Of a stretch of DNA of 64,000 nt, positions 24,156 through 32,640 are shown piece by piece. Both the position numbers and the translations under genes were made by a program. Position 1 is the first letter of the stretch. Every line of letters begins with the position of its first letter. Source of the DNA: CAWKCE01 sp032127035 (GTDB lineage: Bacteria; Actinomycetota; Actinomycetes; JAHEKZ01); NCBI GenBank assembly GCA_963848085.1, contig CAWKCE010000003.1, forward strand, positions 1,229,254 to 1,293,253. Direction: 5' to 3'. The notes beneath the pieces were generated by a model. It was not told the origin of the DNA. It did no database searches and saw only the letters and a program-made list of their open reading frames with translations.

Positions 24156-25208
24156 GTGGACGTCTCACCTCTGGCGGAAGCCCTCGAACGATCCGCGGCC
24201 GCAGACGAGTTCTCCGGCGTGGTGCGTGTGGACCAGGGAGGTCGCACCCTGCTCGCGGAGGGGTACGGCCTGGCGAGCCGAACCTGGCTGGTGCCCTGTC
24301 GGATGGACACGCGGTTCGACACCGCATCCATCACCAAGCTCTTCACTGCCGTCGCCGTGCTGCAGCAGGTGGCCGCTGGCGAGTTCGACCTCGAGACATC
24401 CGCGATCGACTACCTCGGCCTCACCGAAACCAGCATCTCGCCGGCCGTCACGCCGTACCAACTGCTGACCCACACGTCTGGCATCGGTGACGACGCCGAC
24501 GAGGAGGCGGACGAGAGCTACGCGGACGTGTTCATTGACCGCCCCAACTACGCCGTACGCGCCACCGAGGACTTCCTCCCGCAGTTCGCGCACAAGCCGC
24601 CAAACTTCGCGCCAGGCGGGGGCTGTCGCTACTGCAACTGCTCCTACGTCCTGCTGGGGCTGATGGTCGAACGTGCCTCAGGCATGTCGTACCGCGACTA
24701 CGTACGCAAGCGGGTCTTCGGTCCTGCCGGCATGGAGCGCTCCGGCTTCTTCGCGATGGACGTCGTGGAACCGGATGTTGCCGAAGGAGCCGATCCGGTG
24801 ACGAGGGAGGACGGCAGCGTGCTTGCCTGGCGGCGCAGCATCTACTCGTACCCGCCCGTCGGCTCACCGGACGGCGGTGCCCATGTCACCGCGGGGGACC
24901 TGGTCTCTTTCCACCGGGCGCTCCTGCAGCATGACCTGCTCAACCCGAACCTGACTCACCAGATGCTCACTCCGCACGAGAGCTACCGCCAGACCCCGGG
25001 AGGTAGCCACCGGACCGGGTTTGGGTTCGAGTTTCTGGTTCGGCCGGACGGTCAGGTCCGGTCCTACTGGAAGGAAGGCATGAACGCCGGTGCCAGCGGG
25101 ATCCTCAAGCACTACCCGGCCGCCGACGTCACCGTGGTGGTGTTGAGCAACCGGGAGAACGGCGCCTGGGCGCCGATCGCGCAGATCGACGCGCTCGTGG
25201 CGGCCTAG
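24156..25208 (+). CDS. Serine hydrolase, beta-lactamase/class C-like
   Basis: A 350-residue penicillin-binding-protein-like serine hydrolase. The nucleophile motif S58-I-T-K61 follows RFDTA; the YxN equivalent is YCNCSYVLLG, and a late HRTGFGFEF replaces the KTG/HxG strand. No signal peptide or membrane helix is evident, so it is probably a cytoplasmic esterase or peptidase rather than a drug-resistance beta-lactamase. GTG at 24156 follows the small Rv0909-like gene by 16 bases, so both may be on one transcript. Confidence 0.8.
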   Translation: MDVSPLAEALERSAAADEFSGVVRVDQGGRTLLAEGYGLASRTWLVPCRMDTRFDTASITKLFTAVAVLQQVAAGEFDLETSAIDYLGLTETSISPAVTPYQLLTHTSGIGDDADEEADESYADVFIDRPNYAVRATEDFLPQFAHKPPNFAPGGGCRYCNCSYVLLGLMVERASGMSYRDYVRKRVFGPAGMERSGFFAMDVVEPDVAEGADPVTREDGSVLAWRRSIYSYPPVGSPDGGAHVTAGDLVSFHRALLQHDLLNPNLTHQMLTPHESYRQTPGGSHRTGFGFEFLVRPDGQVRSYWKEGMNAGASGILKHYPAADVTVVVLSNRENGAWAPIAQIDALVAA

Positions 25209-25239
25209 TCAGTGGTTCCTGCGTGGTGAGTATGTGCCG

Positions 25240-25256
25240 ATAATGGACATTATGTC
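25240..25256. promoter_or_regulatory. Overlapping AT-rich palindromes, candidate operator
   Basis: ATAATG-GA-CATTAT (25240-25253) and GACAT-T-ATGTC (25246-25256) are two perfect overlapping inverted repeats in a markedly AT-rich patch of an otherwise GC-rich 177-bp gap. This is 130 bp before the HAD gene. The cognate regulator is unknown. Confidence 0.35.
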
Positions 25257-25373
25257 ATTTACCTCAGATGGCGCCGTCCCCCGCGAACCAGGCGGTGATG
25301 TCTCGGGAGTGCAACCCGTGCGTTGGGGATCACCAGGTAGCGCGCCAGCCACGGGCACGCAAGCCGCCCGCAG

Positions 25374-25379
25374 TACCGT
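25374..25379 (+). promoter_or_regulatory. -10 hexamer, leaderless HAD gene
   Basis: TACCGT ends six bases before the GTG at 25386, with no ribosome site between. Confidence 0.5.
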
Positions 25380-25385
25380 GCGAGA

Positions 25386-25886
25386 GTGCCGGACGAGCTG
25401 CTCGCCTATGCCGTGCTCGACATCGACGGAGTCCTTGCCGACGTTCGGCACCGCCTGCACTACCTCGACCAGCGCCCCAAGGACTGGACAGCGTTCTTCG
25501 ACGCGGCGCCCGACGACCCGGTCCTCGTCGAGGGCCTGGCGTTGGCTGGTCAGCTGGCCACCGACCACGAGGTCCTGTACCTCACCGGCCGGCCGGAACG
25601 ATGCCGCACCGACACGCAGAACTGGCTCGCCGCGCACGGCTTCCCGACTGGCCGGCTGCTCATGCGAAGCGACCGGGACCGACGGCCCGCCCGGGTCACC
25701 AAGATCGAGCGACTGCACATCCTCCAGGCCGAGCGCGGGGTGGCGCTCCTCATCGACGATGACGACCGGGTCGTGGAGGCAGCCGTGTCGGCGGGCTTCT
25801 CCGTGCGGCATGCCACGTGGATGACCGAGCCCCCCGCCCTCCAGCAAGCGCTGTTCGAGGCGCAGGAGGTGGAAGGGCGGACCTAG
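25386..25886 (+). CDS. HAD-superfamily phosphatase (polynucleotide kinase 3'-phosphatase-like)
   Basis: A 166-residue HAD-fold protein. Motif I is VLDIDGVLADVRHRL (nucleophile Asp plus DxD), motif II is VLYLTGRPE, and the acidic motif IV appears as LLIDDDDRV. An RLHILQA helix precedes it. The size and the DIDGVLAD-x-RHRL pattern resemble the phosphatase part of polynucleotide kinases and acid-phosphatase-like HADs; no kinase domain is attached. The gene is preceded by the AT-rich palindrome region and starts at leaderless spacing from TACCGT. Confidence 0.75.
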   Translation: MPDELLAYAVLDIDGVLADVRHRLHYLDQRPKDWTAFFDAAPDDPVLVEGLALAGQLATDHEVLYLTGRPERCRTDTQNWLAAHGFPTGRLLMRSDRDRRPARVTKIERLHILQAERGVALLIDDDDRVVEAAVSAGFSVRHATWMTEPPALQQALFEAQEVEGRT

Positions 25887-25891
25887 CGGTC

Positions 25892-25897
25892 TAGCCT
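25892..25897 (+). promoter_or_regulatory. -10 hexamer, leaderless LLM oxidoreductase gene
   Basis: TAGCCT ends seven bases before the GTG at 25905, just after the HAD stop codon. Confidence 0.45.
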
Positions 25898-25904
25898 GCG
25901 GGCT

Positions 25905-26738
25905 GTGCGCTTCGCCGTCGGGATCCCCAACCTCGGGCCGTACGCCGACCCTCGGACGCTCGCCGAGGTCGCTCGGTTGGCCGAGGAGTCCGGTTGGGAC
26001 GGAGTCTTCTGCTGGGACCACCTCAGCCGTCACGGCCAGCCCGCGACGGATCCGCAGGTCGGTCTGGCCGCGATCGCTCTGGCCACCAAGCGCGTCACGA
26101 TCGGAGCGATGGTCACTCCCCTGGCTCGGCGGCGGCCGGCCAAGGTGGCGCGCGAGACCGTGGCACTCGACCACCTGAGCGGGGGACGCCTGATCCTCGG
26201 AGTCGGGCTCGGGTCCCACGACGAGGAGGAGTTCGCCGCCTTCGGCGACCCGGCGGACCGGGCTCAGCGCGGGCAGATGCTGGACGAGGCCCTCGAAGTC
26301 GTCACCGGGCTGTGGACCGGGCGGCCGCTCGCCCACGACGGCGAGCACTACCGAGCACACACCGAGGCGGGGTTCCGACCCACCCCGCTCCAGCAGCCCA
26401 GGATCCCGATCTGGGTCGCCGGAACCTGGCCGGCCAAGCCGGCTTTCCGCCGGGCGGCGCGCTTCGACGGCCTGTTCCCCACGTTCCGCGACGTGGGCCT
26501 CGGGCAGACCGTGACGCCCGCCGTCCTTGCCGACAGCGTCGCCTACGCGCAACGCCACCGGGACGCCTCGCTGCCTCGGCTGGAGGTCGCCGTGGAGGGG
26601 AGCTCGCCGTCCTCGGCACCGCTGGCCGAGTACGCCGATGCCGGGCTGACCTGGTGGGTGGAGTCGGTCGGCTGGTTCCGCGGCTCACCCTCCGAGATGA
26701 CTCGCCTGGTCGGCGCCGGGCCACCGCTCGCCGGTTGA
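25905..26738 (+). CDS. LLM-class (luciferase-like) F420/FMN oxidoreductase
   Basis: A 277-residue TIM-barrel member of the luciferase-like monooxygenase family, in which actinobacterial members often use F420. Typical blocks are RFAVGIPNLGPYADP, LAEESGWDGVFCWDHL, the long ALATKRVTIGAMVTPLARRRP, ETVALDHLSGGRLILGVGLG and RPTPLQQPRIPIWVAG. The C-terminal FxxGSP-like WFRGSPSEM is present. The substrate is not deducible. It stands nine bases tail-to-tail from the flavin monooxygenase of the polyketide operon. Confidence 0.85.
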   Translation: MRFAVGIPNLGPYADPRTLAEVARLAEESGWDGVFCWDHLSRHGQPATDPQVGLAAIALATKRVTIGAMVTPLARRRPAKVARETVALDHLSGGRLILGVGLGSHDEEEFAAFGDPADRAQRGQMLDEALEVVTGLWTGRPLAHDGEHYRAHTEAGFRPTPLQQPRIPIWVAGTWPAKPAFRRAARFDGLFPTFRDVGLGQTVTPAVLADSVAYAQRHRDASLPRLEVAVEGSSPSSAPLAEYADAGLTWWVESVGWFRGSPSEMTRLVGAGPPLAG

Positions 26739-26746
26739 TCTTCAGG

Positions 26747-27808
26747 TCACGCCAGCGCGTCCACCGCTCTGCCGAACGCCCACGGCCAGGCCGAGGCCAG
26801 CGGGACAACCGCCCGCCGGGTCGGGCCTCGGGTCGCCACCTCGAGCACCGACCGCGTGATCCACCGGTACCGACGGCTGGCGCGCCGCCATTCCGCCTCG
26901 TAGTCCTGTGGTCGACCAGCCACGATGCTGTGCGCGGCCGCCCGGGCCGAGGCGAACCCCACCGACAACCCCTCGCCGGTGAGCGCGTCAACGTATCCGG
27001 CGGCGTCACCCACCAGCAGGGTCCGACCGCGAACCCGCCCGGACACCACCTGTCGCAGCGGGCCGGCTCCGCGCGGTCGGTCCAGGGCCCGGCCGCGGGC
27101 CAGTCGGGCGGCCAGCTCGGGGAACGCCGACAGCTCCTCGGTGAGGTCTCGACCCTGACCGGCACCCAACACAGCGACTCCGACCACCCCGTCGGCGACG
27201 GGCGTGACGTAGGCCTCCGACCGGTCAGACCAGTGCACCTCGACGACGTCCGTCCACGGTTCTACGTCGAAATGCTGGCGCAGGCCGAAGCGAGCTGGTC
27301 CGGGTGAGTGAGAGGCGACACCCGCCAAGCGCCGCACCGGCGAGTGCAGCCCGTCGGCCGCCAGCAGGTACTCCCCCGCCAGCCACTCCCCTGAGCCGAG
27401 CCGCACCGACACTCCCCCGTCGTCGTTGCGCACCTCCACCACCCGGTCGGGAACGACCTGGACCCCGGACTCGACGGCGGCACCGTGCAGTGCCTCCTGG
27501 AGAACGGTGCGCCTGACCCCACGCCCGGGACCGGCTCGGAAGTCGGCTTCCGCGCTGGTTCCTCCGTCCGCGGTCAGGTAGCGGATTCCCCGGAAGTCGC
27601 GACCGACCGGGTCGACCCCGACCGCGCGCAGCTGGGCAAGCCCTCCCGGCATGAGGCCCTCGCCACAGGCCTTGTCGATGGGGGTCGCCCGCGGCTCGAC
27701 GACACTCACCGAGAACCCACTCCGAACGACGACCAACGCCGCGAACAGTCCCACTGGCCCCCCGCCGGCCACCAGCACCCGATGGGTCTTCCCGGCTCCA
27801 TCGGTCAT
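26747..27808 (-). CDS. FAD-dependent hydroxylase of a type III polyketide operon (SrsC-like)
   Basis: A 353-residue flavoprotein monooxygenase. It opens with VLVAGGGPVGLFAALVVV (GxGxxG FAD site), has the LLAADGLHSPVRRLAG (DG) motif and the second FAD motif TLLVGDAAGYVDALTGEGLSVGF. The third gene of an operon behind a type III polyketide synthase and a methyltransferase matches Streptomyces griseus srsABC, where SrsC hydroxylates alkylresorcinol rings to quinones. The ATG overlaps the methyltransferase stop (ATGA). Geranylgeranyl-reductase-like enzymes are close relatives, so the exact reaction is inferred from context. Confidence 0.82.
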   Translation of the reverse strand: MTDGAGKTHRVLVAGGGPVGLFAALVVVRSGFSVSVVEPRATPIDKACGEGLMPGGLAQLRAVGVDPVGRDFRGIRYLTADGGTSAEADFRAGPGRGVRRTVLQEALHGAAVESGVQVVPDRVVEVRNDDGGVSVRLGSGEWLAGEYLLAADGLHSPVRRLAGVASHSPGPARFGLRQHFDVEPWTDVVEVHWSDRSEAYVTPVADGVVGVAVLGAGQGRDLTEELSAFPELAARLARGRALDRPRGAGPLRQVVSGRVRGRTLLVGDAAGYVDALTGEGLSVGFASARAAAHSIVAGRPQDYEAEWRRASRRYRWITRSVLEVATRGPTRRAVVPLASAWPWAFGRAVDALA

Positions 27809-28325
27809 CCGGCTGCCTCGGCCAACGCCCGGTTCTCCGTCCGGATCCGGGAACGCAGCACGAAGGCGTCGAGCACGGTGAAGGCGGTCGCAGTGATCCA
27901 CGCCGTGTGCACCATGGGCAGCGCGAAGCCCTCGACGACCACAGCGACGTAGTTCGGATGCCGGAAACGTCGGTACGGCCCCCGGTTCACCAGGGGAAGT
28001 CCGGGCACGACCACCACCCGGGCGTTCCACTGCTGCCCGAGCGTCGCGATGCACCACCATCGCAGCGCCTGACTGGCGAGACCAAGGCCAACATCGGCCA
28101 GCCCAGCCAGGGGATCCACGGTGGGTTCAGCAGCCACACTTCGAGCAGCGATCCGACGAGCAGGCCGACGTGCAGCAGCACCATCCACGGGAAGGCCTGT
28201 CTGCCGTACTCCACTCCCCCGTTCCGCAGCGCCCACGCGAGGTTGCGCCGAGCAACGACCAGCTCAACCAGCCGCTCCAGCGCAACAAGCAGGACCAGAA
28301 GCGTGAACCAACCGGTGGAGGTCAC
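27805..28325 (-). pseudogene. Isoprenylcysteine methyltransferase-like (SrsB-like) gene, frameshifted
   Basis: Two frames together spell one ICMT-family membrane methyltransferase. The first frame begins at GTG 28325 (VTSTGWFTLLVLLVALERLVEL) and runs through WIPWLGWPMLAL. The second continues with LASQALRWWCIATLGQQWN, the diagnostic GPYRRFRHPNYVAV and ends at 27805. The switch is near 28077-28082, and the total length of 521 bases is one short of a codon multiple, consistent with a single-base deletion. Both edges keep correct operon spacing: four bases after the polyketide synthase stop, ATGA with the hydroxylase. It may be a true inactivation or a sequencing error. Confidence 0.8.
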
Positions 28326-28329
28326 CGTG

Positions 28330-29415
28330 TCACCACGACAGGAGGACCATCTCGGCGCAGAACCCCGGCCCCATCGCAATCATCACGGCCGGGTCACCCT
28401 CCCCTGCCGGGTGGTCGTGCAGTGTGCGCTCCAGGACGTGCAGCACCGACGCGGACGACAGGTTCCCGACCTCGGCCAGGGAGTCCCACGTCACCGCCAG
28501 AGCGTTGTCGGCCACCCCCAACGTCCGCTGCAGCGCCTCGAGCACTTTGGGCCCACCCGGGTGGGCAACCCAGTGCCTCACGTCGCCGATGTCGAGATCG
28601 TGGTCGGCCAGGAACCGCTTGGTGTCCTCGCCCACGTGTGTCTCCACGAGGTCGGCCACTGTCGGCGCCAGGACCACCCGGAACCCGGAGCCACCGACGT
28701 CCCACCCCATGACGCGCTCGGTGTCGGGGAAGAACCGGGAGCGCGAGGCCTGGACCGTCGGGCCTGACAGGCCGAGCTGGGCCGCCCTCCTCTCCCCCAC
28801 CATGACCACTGCGGCCGAACCGTCCCCGAACAGGCCACTCGCAACCAGGTTCGCCACGGAGGAGTCGTCGCGCTGCACCGTCAGCGAGCAAAGCTCGACC
28901 GACAGCAGAACAGCGACATCGTCCGGGTGCCCGACGAGGTAGTCGGCCACCCGAGCCACGCCGGCAGCTCCCGCAACACATCCCAGCCCGAACAGCGGCA
29001 TCCGACGCACGTCCAGCCGCAGGCCGAGCGGACCCACGAGACGAGCGTCGATGCTCGGTGCAGCGACGCCGGTGACCGTGGTGCTCACGATGAGGTCGAC
29101 GTCCCCAGCCTCGAGCCCGGCTCGCCGGAGCGCTGACTCGACGGCGTCGCCTGCCAAGTGGACTGCAGTCGTCACGAACTGCGCGTTGGCCGCACCGAAC
29201 CCGTCCAGGTCGGCATAGTCCGCCAACGGCAGTGCGAGGTGGCGGTGGCGGACGCCGGTGGCGGCGTGGAACCGCTCAAGCAGTGCGCGATCCCTCGGCT
29301 CGGGGGTCACCAATGCACCGAACGCAGCGGTGATCTCCTCCTGCGGGTAGGAGTGCGCTCCCAGGGCGGTCGCCACAGCGGCGACCATCGGCGCGGCGGG
29401 CGGTCTCGGTCCCAT
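28330..29415 (-). CDS. Type III polyketide synthase (alkylresorcinol/alkylpyrone type)
   Basis: A 361-residue chalcone-synthase-like enzyme that condenses a long acyl starter with malonyl-CoA. The catalytic triad is intact: Cys146 in LFGLGCVAGAAG, His285 in HWVAHPGGPKVLEA and Asn318 in GNLSSASVL. The GFRVVLAP and MGPGFCAEM blocks are family typical. It is the first gene of an operon with a methyltransferase and a flavin hydroxylase, as in srsABC, so a methylated or quinone phenolic lipid is the probable product. Start is ATG 29415 or GTG 29427; the latter sits six bases after CACGAT, a poor -10. Confidence 0.9.
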   Translation of the reverse strand: MGPRPPAAPMVAAVATALGAHSYPQEEITAAFGALVTPEPRDRALLERFHAATGVRHRHLALPLADYADLDGFGAANAQFVTTAVHLAGDAVESALRRAGLEAGDVDLIVSTTVTGVAAPSIDARLVGPLGLRLDVRRMPLFGLGCVAGAAGVARVADYLVGHPDDVAVLLSVELCSLTVQRDDSSVANLVASGLFGDGSAAVVMVGERRAAQLGLSGPTVQASRSRFFPDTERVMGWDVGGSGFRVVLAPTVADLVETHVGEDTKRFLADHDLDIGDVRHWVAHPGGPKVLEALQRTLGVADNALAVTWDSLAEVGNLSSASVLHVLERTLHDHPAGEGDPAVMIAMGPGFCAEMVLLSW

Positions 29416-29465
29416 GGGGGGCGTCACCCCGGCATCGTGGCATGCCGCACGACTCCCGCGCTGGG

Positions 29466-32360
29466 TCAGACCTCTGCGTAGGCCTCGATGGGTGGGCACG
29501 AGCACACCAGGTGTCGGTCCCCGTACGCGCCGTCGATCCGACGCACTGGTGACCAGTACTTGTCCGACCGGAGGGAGTCGACCGGGTACGCGGCGAGCTC
29601 GCGTGAGTAGGGGTGGTCCCACTCCCGCATGAGCATCTGCGCGGTGTGAGGCGCATTGCGCAGGGGGTTGTCGTCCACCGGCCAGGCGCCCCCGGCCACT
29701 TGGTCGATCTCGGCGCGGATGGCGGCCATTGCGTCGACGAAGCGGTCGAGCTCCCCCAGGTCCTCGCTCTCCGTCGGCTCGACCATGAGGGTGCCGGCCA
29801 CGGGGAACGACATGGTCGGTGCGTGGAAGCCGTAGTCGATGAGGCGCTTGGCCACGTCATCGACCGTGACGCCGGTCTCCTTGGTGATCTCCCTCAGATC
29901 GAGGATGCACTCGTGCGCGACCAGGCCGTTGCGTCCGGTGTAGAGCACCGGAAAGTGGTCCTGCAGCCGGTGCGCCAAGTAGTTGGCCGCCAGGACGGCG
30001 ACCTGGCTGGCCCGAGTCAGACCGTCGGGCCCCATGAGCCGCACGTAGGCCCACGAGATCGGAAGGATGCCAGCCGACCCCCAGGGAGCCGCGGCCACCG
30101 GGCCGATCCCGGTCGCCGGCCCGGCTTGCGGAACCAACGGGTGGTTCGGCAGGAACGGCGCGAGGTGGGCGCGGACGCCGACCGGGCCGACTCCCGGGCC
30201 GCCACCCCCGTGCGGGATGCAGAAGGTCTTGTGGAGGTTGAGGTGCGACACGTCCGCACCGAACCGTCCCGGCCGGGCCAGACCTACCAAGGCGTTCAGG
30301 TTCGCACCGTCCACGTAGACCTGGCCACCAGCGTCGTGGACCGCGGCGCAGATGTCGGCCACGTCCTGTTCGTAGACGCCGTGCGTCGACGGGTAGGTGA
30401 TCATCAGCGCCGCCACCCGGTCCCGGTTGGCGTCCAGCTTGGTGCGCAGGTCGGCCAGGTCCACGTTGCCCGCGGCGTCGCAGGCCACGACCACGACGCG
30501 CAGCCCCGCCATCGCGGCACTCGCCGCGTTTGTGCCGTGTGCCGAGGACGGGATCAGGCACAGGTCGCGCTCGCCTTCCCCCCGGCTCTGGTGGTACGCC
30601 GAAATGGCCAACAGCCCGGCGAACTCGCCCTGGCTGCCGGCGTTGGGCTGCAGGGACACCGCGTCGTAGCCGGTGATCTCCACCAGCCACTCCTCCAGCT
30701 GCCGGATGACCTGCAGCGTCCCGGCCGCCTGGTCGAGCGGGGCGAACGGGTGGATGCCGGCGAACTCGTGCCAGGTGATCGCCTCCATCTGAGTCGTGGC
30801 GTTGAGCTTCATGGTGCAGGAGCCGAGCGGGATCATCGAGCGGTCCAGCGCGATGTCGGCGGCCTGGAGACGACGCAGGTAGCGCAGCATCGACGTCTCC
30901 GACCGGTATCGGTGGAAGACCGGGTGCGACAGGAACGGGCTGGTCCGTCGCAGGTCTACGGGCAGCGCGGGCTCGGTGGCGGCGTCGAGCGCGTCGAGGT
31001 CCGGAACGGTGATCCCGAACGCCTGCAGGACGCTGGCCAGGTGCTCGCGGGTCGTCACTTCGTCAGTGGCGACGCCGACGGTATCCGGGTCGACCAGACG
31101 GACGTTGATCCCTGCCTCGGCCGCGGCCTCGACCACCTCACGTGCTCGCCCCGGGACGACGGCCTGCACGGTGTCGAAGAAGGCGTCGTGACGCACCCCC
31201 ACCCCACCGGACCGCAGCGCGGCCGCGAGGAGAGCCGCCATCCGGTGGGTCCGCTCGGCGATCGCGATCAGGCCCTCGGGGCCGTGGTACACCGCATACA
31301 TCGAGGCCATGACCGCCAGCAGCACCTGGGCGGTGCAGATGTTGCTGGTCGCCTTCTCCCGGCGGATGTGCTGCTCGCGGGTCTGCAGGGCCAGCCGATA
31401 GCCGGGTCGGCCGTCGGCGTCGAGGGAGACGCCGACCAGCCGGCCGGGGAGCTGCCGCTCCAGCCCGGCGCGCACCGACATGTACCCGGCGTGCGGGCCA
31501 CCAAAGGCCAGCGGCACCCCGAACCGCTGGGTGCTGCCCACCACGATGTCCGCCCCGGCCTCCCCCGGTGGCCGCAGCACGGTCAGCGCGAGGATGTCCG
31601 CGGCCACGACAGCCTGCGCTCCTCGTTCGTGTGCCGCGTCGACGATCCCCTGGTGGTCGGTCACCAGGCCGCTCTCGCCCGGGTACTGCACCAGCACGCC
31701 GAACAGCTCACCCTCCGGCAGTCCGTTCGCCAGGTCGGCGGTAACCACCTCGATACCGAGGGGGGCTGCTCGTGTCTGCAGCACCGCCAAGGTCTGCGGC
31801 AGCACCTCGGCGTCCACGACGAAGCGGTCCGACCCGGTGCGCGACACCCGGTGGGCCAGGCTCATGGCCTCGGCGGCGGCGGTGGCCTCGTCGAGCAGCG
31901 ACGAGTTGGCCGTCGGCAGACCCGTCAGGTCTTCGACCATGGTCTGGAAGTTGAGCATCGCCTCCAGCCGGCCCTGGGAGATCTCGGCCTGGTACGGGGT
32001 GTACGCGGTGTACCAGCCGGGGTTCTCCAGGACCTTGCGGCCGACGACTCCGGGAGTCACGGTGTCTGAGTAGCCGAGACCGATCATCTGCACCATGGTC
32101 CGGTTGCGGTCGGCGATGGCGTGCAGCTCACGCAGCACCTCGGGCTCGCTAACGGCAGCGGGCAGCTCGAGCCGGTCGGTCCACCGGATGTCCTCCGGCA
32201 CCGCGGCATCGACCAGACCGTTCAGGCTGTCGTACCCAAGCTGCGCCAGCATCTGCTCGACGTCGGACTCGCGGGGGCCGATGTGCCGGTCGACGAACGG
32301 CGCGTGCGACTCCAGCTCTCGCAGCGGACGACGTTCGTGGGTGGGGTCGGCGTCGGGCAT
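29466..32360 (-). CDS. gcvP: Glycine dehydrogenase (decarboxylating), P-protein
   Basis: A 964-residue, full-length fused P-protein of the glycine cleavage system. It decarboxylates glycine with PLP and passes the aminomethyl group to the lipoyl arm of GcvH. Conserved segments are FVDRHIGP at the start, MIGLGYSDTVTPGVVGRKVLENPGWYTAYTPYQ in blocks, the PLP-site HLNLHKTFCIPHGGGGPG (Lys) and the C-terminal DNPLRNAPHT. ATG at 32360 was chosen because GGAGG is close upstream; the longer in-frame reading would run through the riboswitch. gcvH lies 3 kb away in a separate unit, and gcvT is not in the window. Confidence 0.96.
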   Translation of the reverse strand: MPDADPTHERRPLRELESHAPFVDRHIGPRESDVEQMLAQLGYDSLNGLVDAAVPEDIRWTDRLELPAAVSEPEVLRELHAIADRNRTMVQMIGLGYSDTVTPGVVGRKVLENPGWYTAYTPYQAEISQGRLEAMLNFQTMVEDLTGLPTANSSLLDEATAAAEAMSLAHRVSRTGSDRFVVDAEVLPQTLAVLQTRAAPLGIEVVTADLANGLPEGELFGVLVQYPGESGLVTDHQGIVDAAHERGAQAVVAADILALTVLRPPGEAGADIVVGSTQRFGVPLAFGGPHAGYMSVRAGLERQLPGRLVGVSLDADGRPGYRLALQTREQHIRREKATSNICTAQVLLAVMASMYAVYHGPEGLIAIAERTHRMAALLAAALRSGGVGVRHDAFFDTVQAVVPGRAREVVEAAAEAGINVRLVDPDTVGVATDEVTTREHLASVLQAFGITVPDLDALDAATEPALPVDLRRTSPFLSHPVFHRYRSETSMLRYLRRLQAADIALDRSMIPLGSCTMKLNATTQMEAITWHEFAGIHPFAPLDQAAGTLQVIRQLEEWLVEITGYDAVSLQPNAGSQGEFAGLLAISAYHQSRGEGERDLCLIPSSAHGTNAASAAMAGLRVVVVACDAAGNVDLADLRTKLDANRDRVAALMITYPSTHGVYEQDVADICAAVHDAGGQVYVDGANLNALVGLARPGRFGADVSHLNLHKTFCIPHGGGGPGVGPVGVRAHLAPFLPNHPLVPQAGPATGIGPVAAAPWGSAGILPISWAYVRLMGPDGLTRASQVAVLAANYLAHRLQDHFPVLYTGRNGLVAHECILDLREITKETGVTVDDVAKRLIDYGFHAPTMSFPVAGTLMVEPTESEDLGELDRFVDAMAAIRAEIDQVAGGAWPVDDNPLRNAPHTAQMLMREWDHPYSRELAAYPVDSLRSDKYWSPVRRIDGAYGDRHLVCSCPPIEAYAEV

Positions 32361-32392
32361 GGGAGGCCTCCAAGGGCGTGGTTCGCCGGGCC

Positions 32393-32592
32393 CTCCCCCT
32401 CTGTCATCGCCAGTCACTGGCACCTGAGAGGTTCGCGGCGCCGGCTCGCCCGGCTGTCCGCTTGCACCGTCGGTGGGGTCCATGGGGACCCGCTTTTCAG
32501 AGGCGCCTCACTCGAGCGGTTCTTGGGCCTGAGAGTTTCCGGGGAGGATTGCTCCTTCGGCGCCGCCACTGGCTGTGGCGAGCTCTCCCGCA
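32393..32592 (-). promoter_or_regulatory. Tandem glycine riboswitch
   Basis: Upstream of gcvP, on the minus strand, two glycine aptamers follow each other. The first (about 32592-32489) shows GGGAGAGC, CGCCGAAGGAGCAA, CTCCCCGG, CTCTCAGG and AGAACCGC. The second (about 32488-32393) shows CCACCGACGGTGCAAGCGG, CTCTCAGGTGCCAGTGAC and GACAGAGGGG. These are the consensus pieces of the gcvT-type motif. Glycine binding normally switches the downstream gene on. The gcvP start follows 32 bases later. Confidence 0.92.
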
Positions 32593-32640
32593 CGAGGTCA
32601 TCGGCGTAGACATGCTACCCGCCGCGACGGCGGCGGCAGG

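Noticed and set aside
24156..25208. Beta-lactamase conferring resistance
   Set aside because: There is a SxxK and a YxN-like motif, but no signal peptide and no KTG; the protein fits cytoplasmic serine hydrolases better.
27805..28379. Two separate small membrane genes in the polyketide operon
   Set aside because: Their translations are the two halves of one ICMT-type methyltransferase, and the outer boundaries keep operon spacing; a single frameshifted gene is simpler.
29613..32069. Long open frame (818 codons) on the + strand opposite gcvP
   Set aside because: It is the antisense shadow of gcvP. Composition is Gly/Arg/His/Val-rich with no domain, and gcvP on the other strand is unmistakable.
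32361..32483. N-terminal extension of gcvP beginning further upstream
   Set aside because: The added codons lie inside the second glycine aptamer, and ATG 32360 has a good ribosome site and fits the family start.
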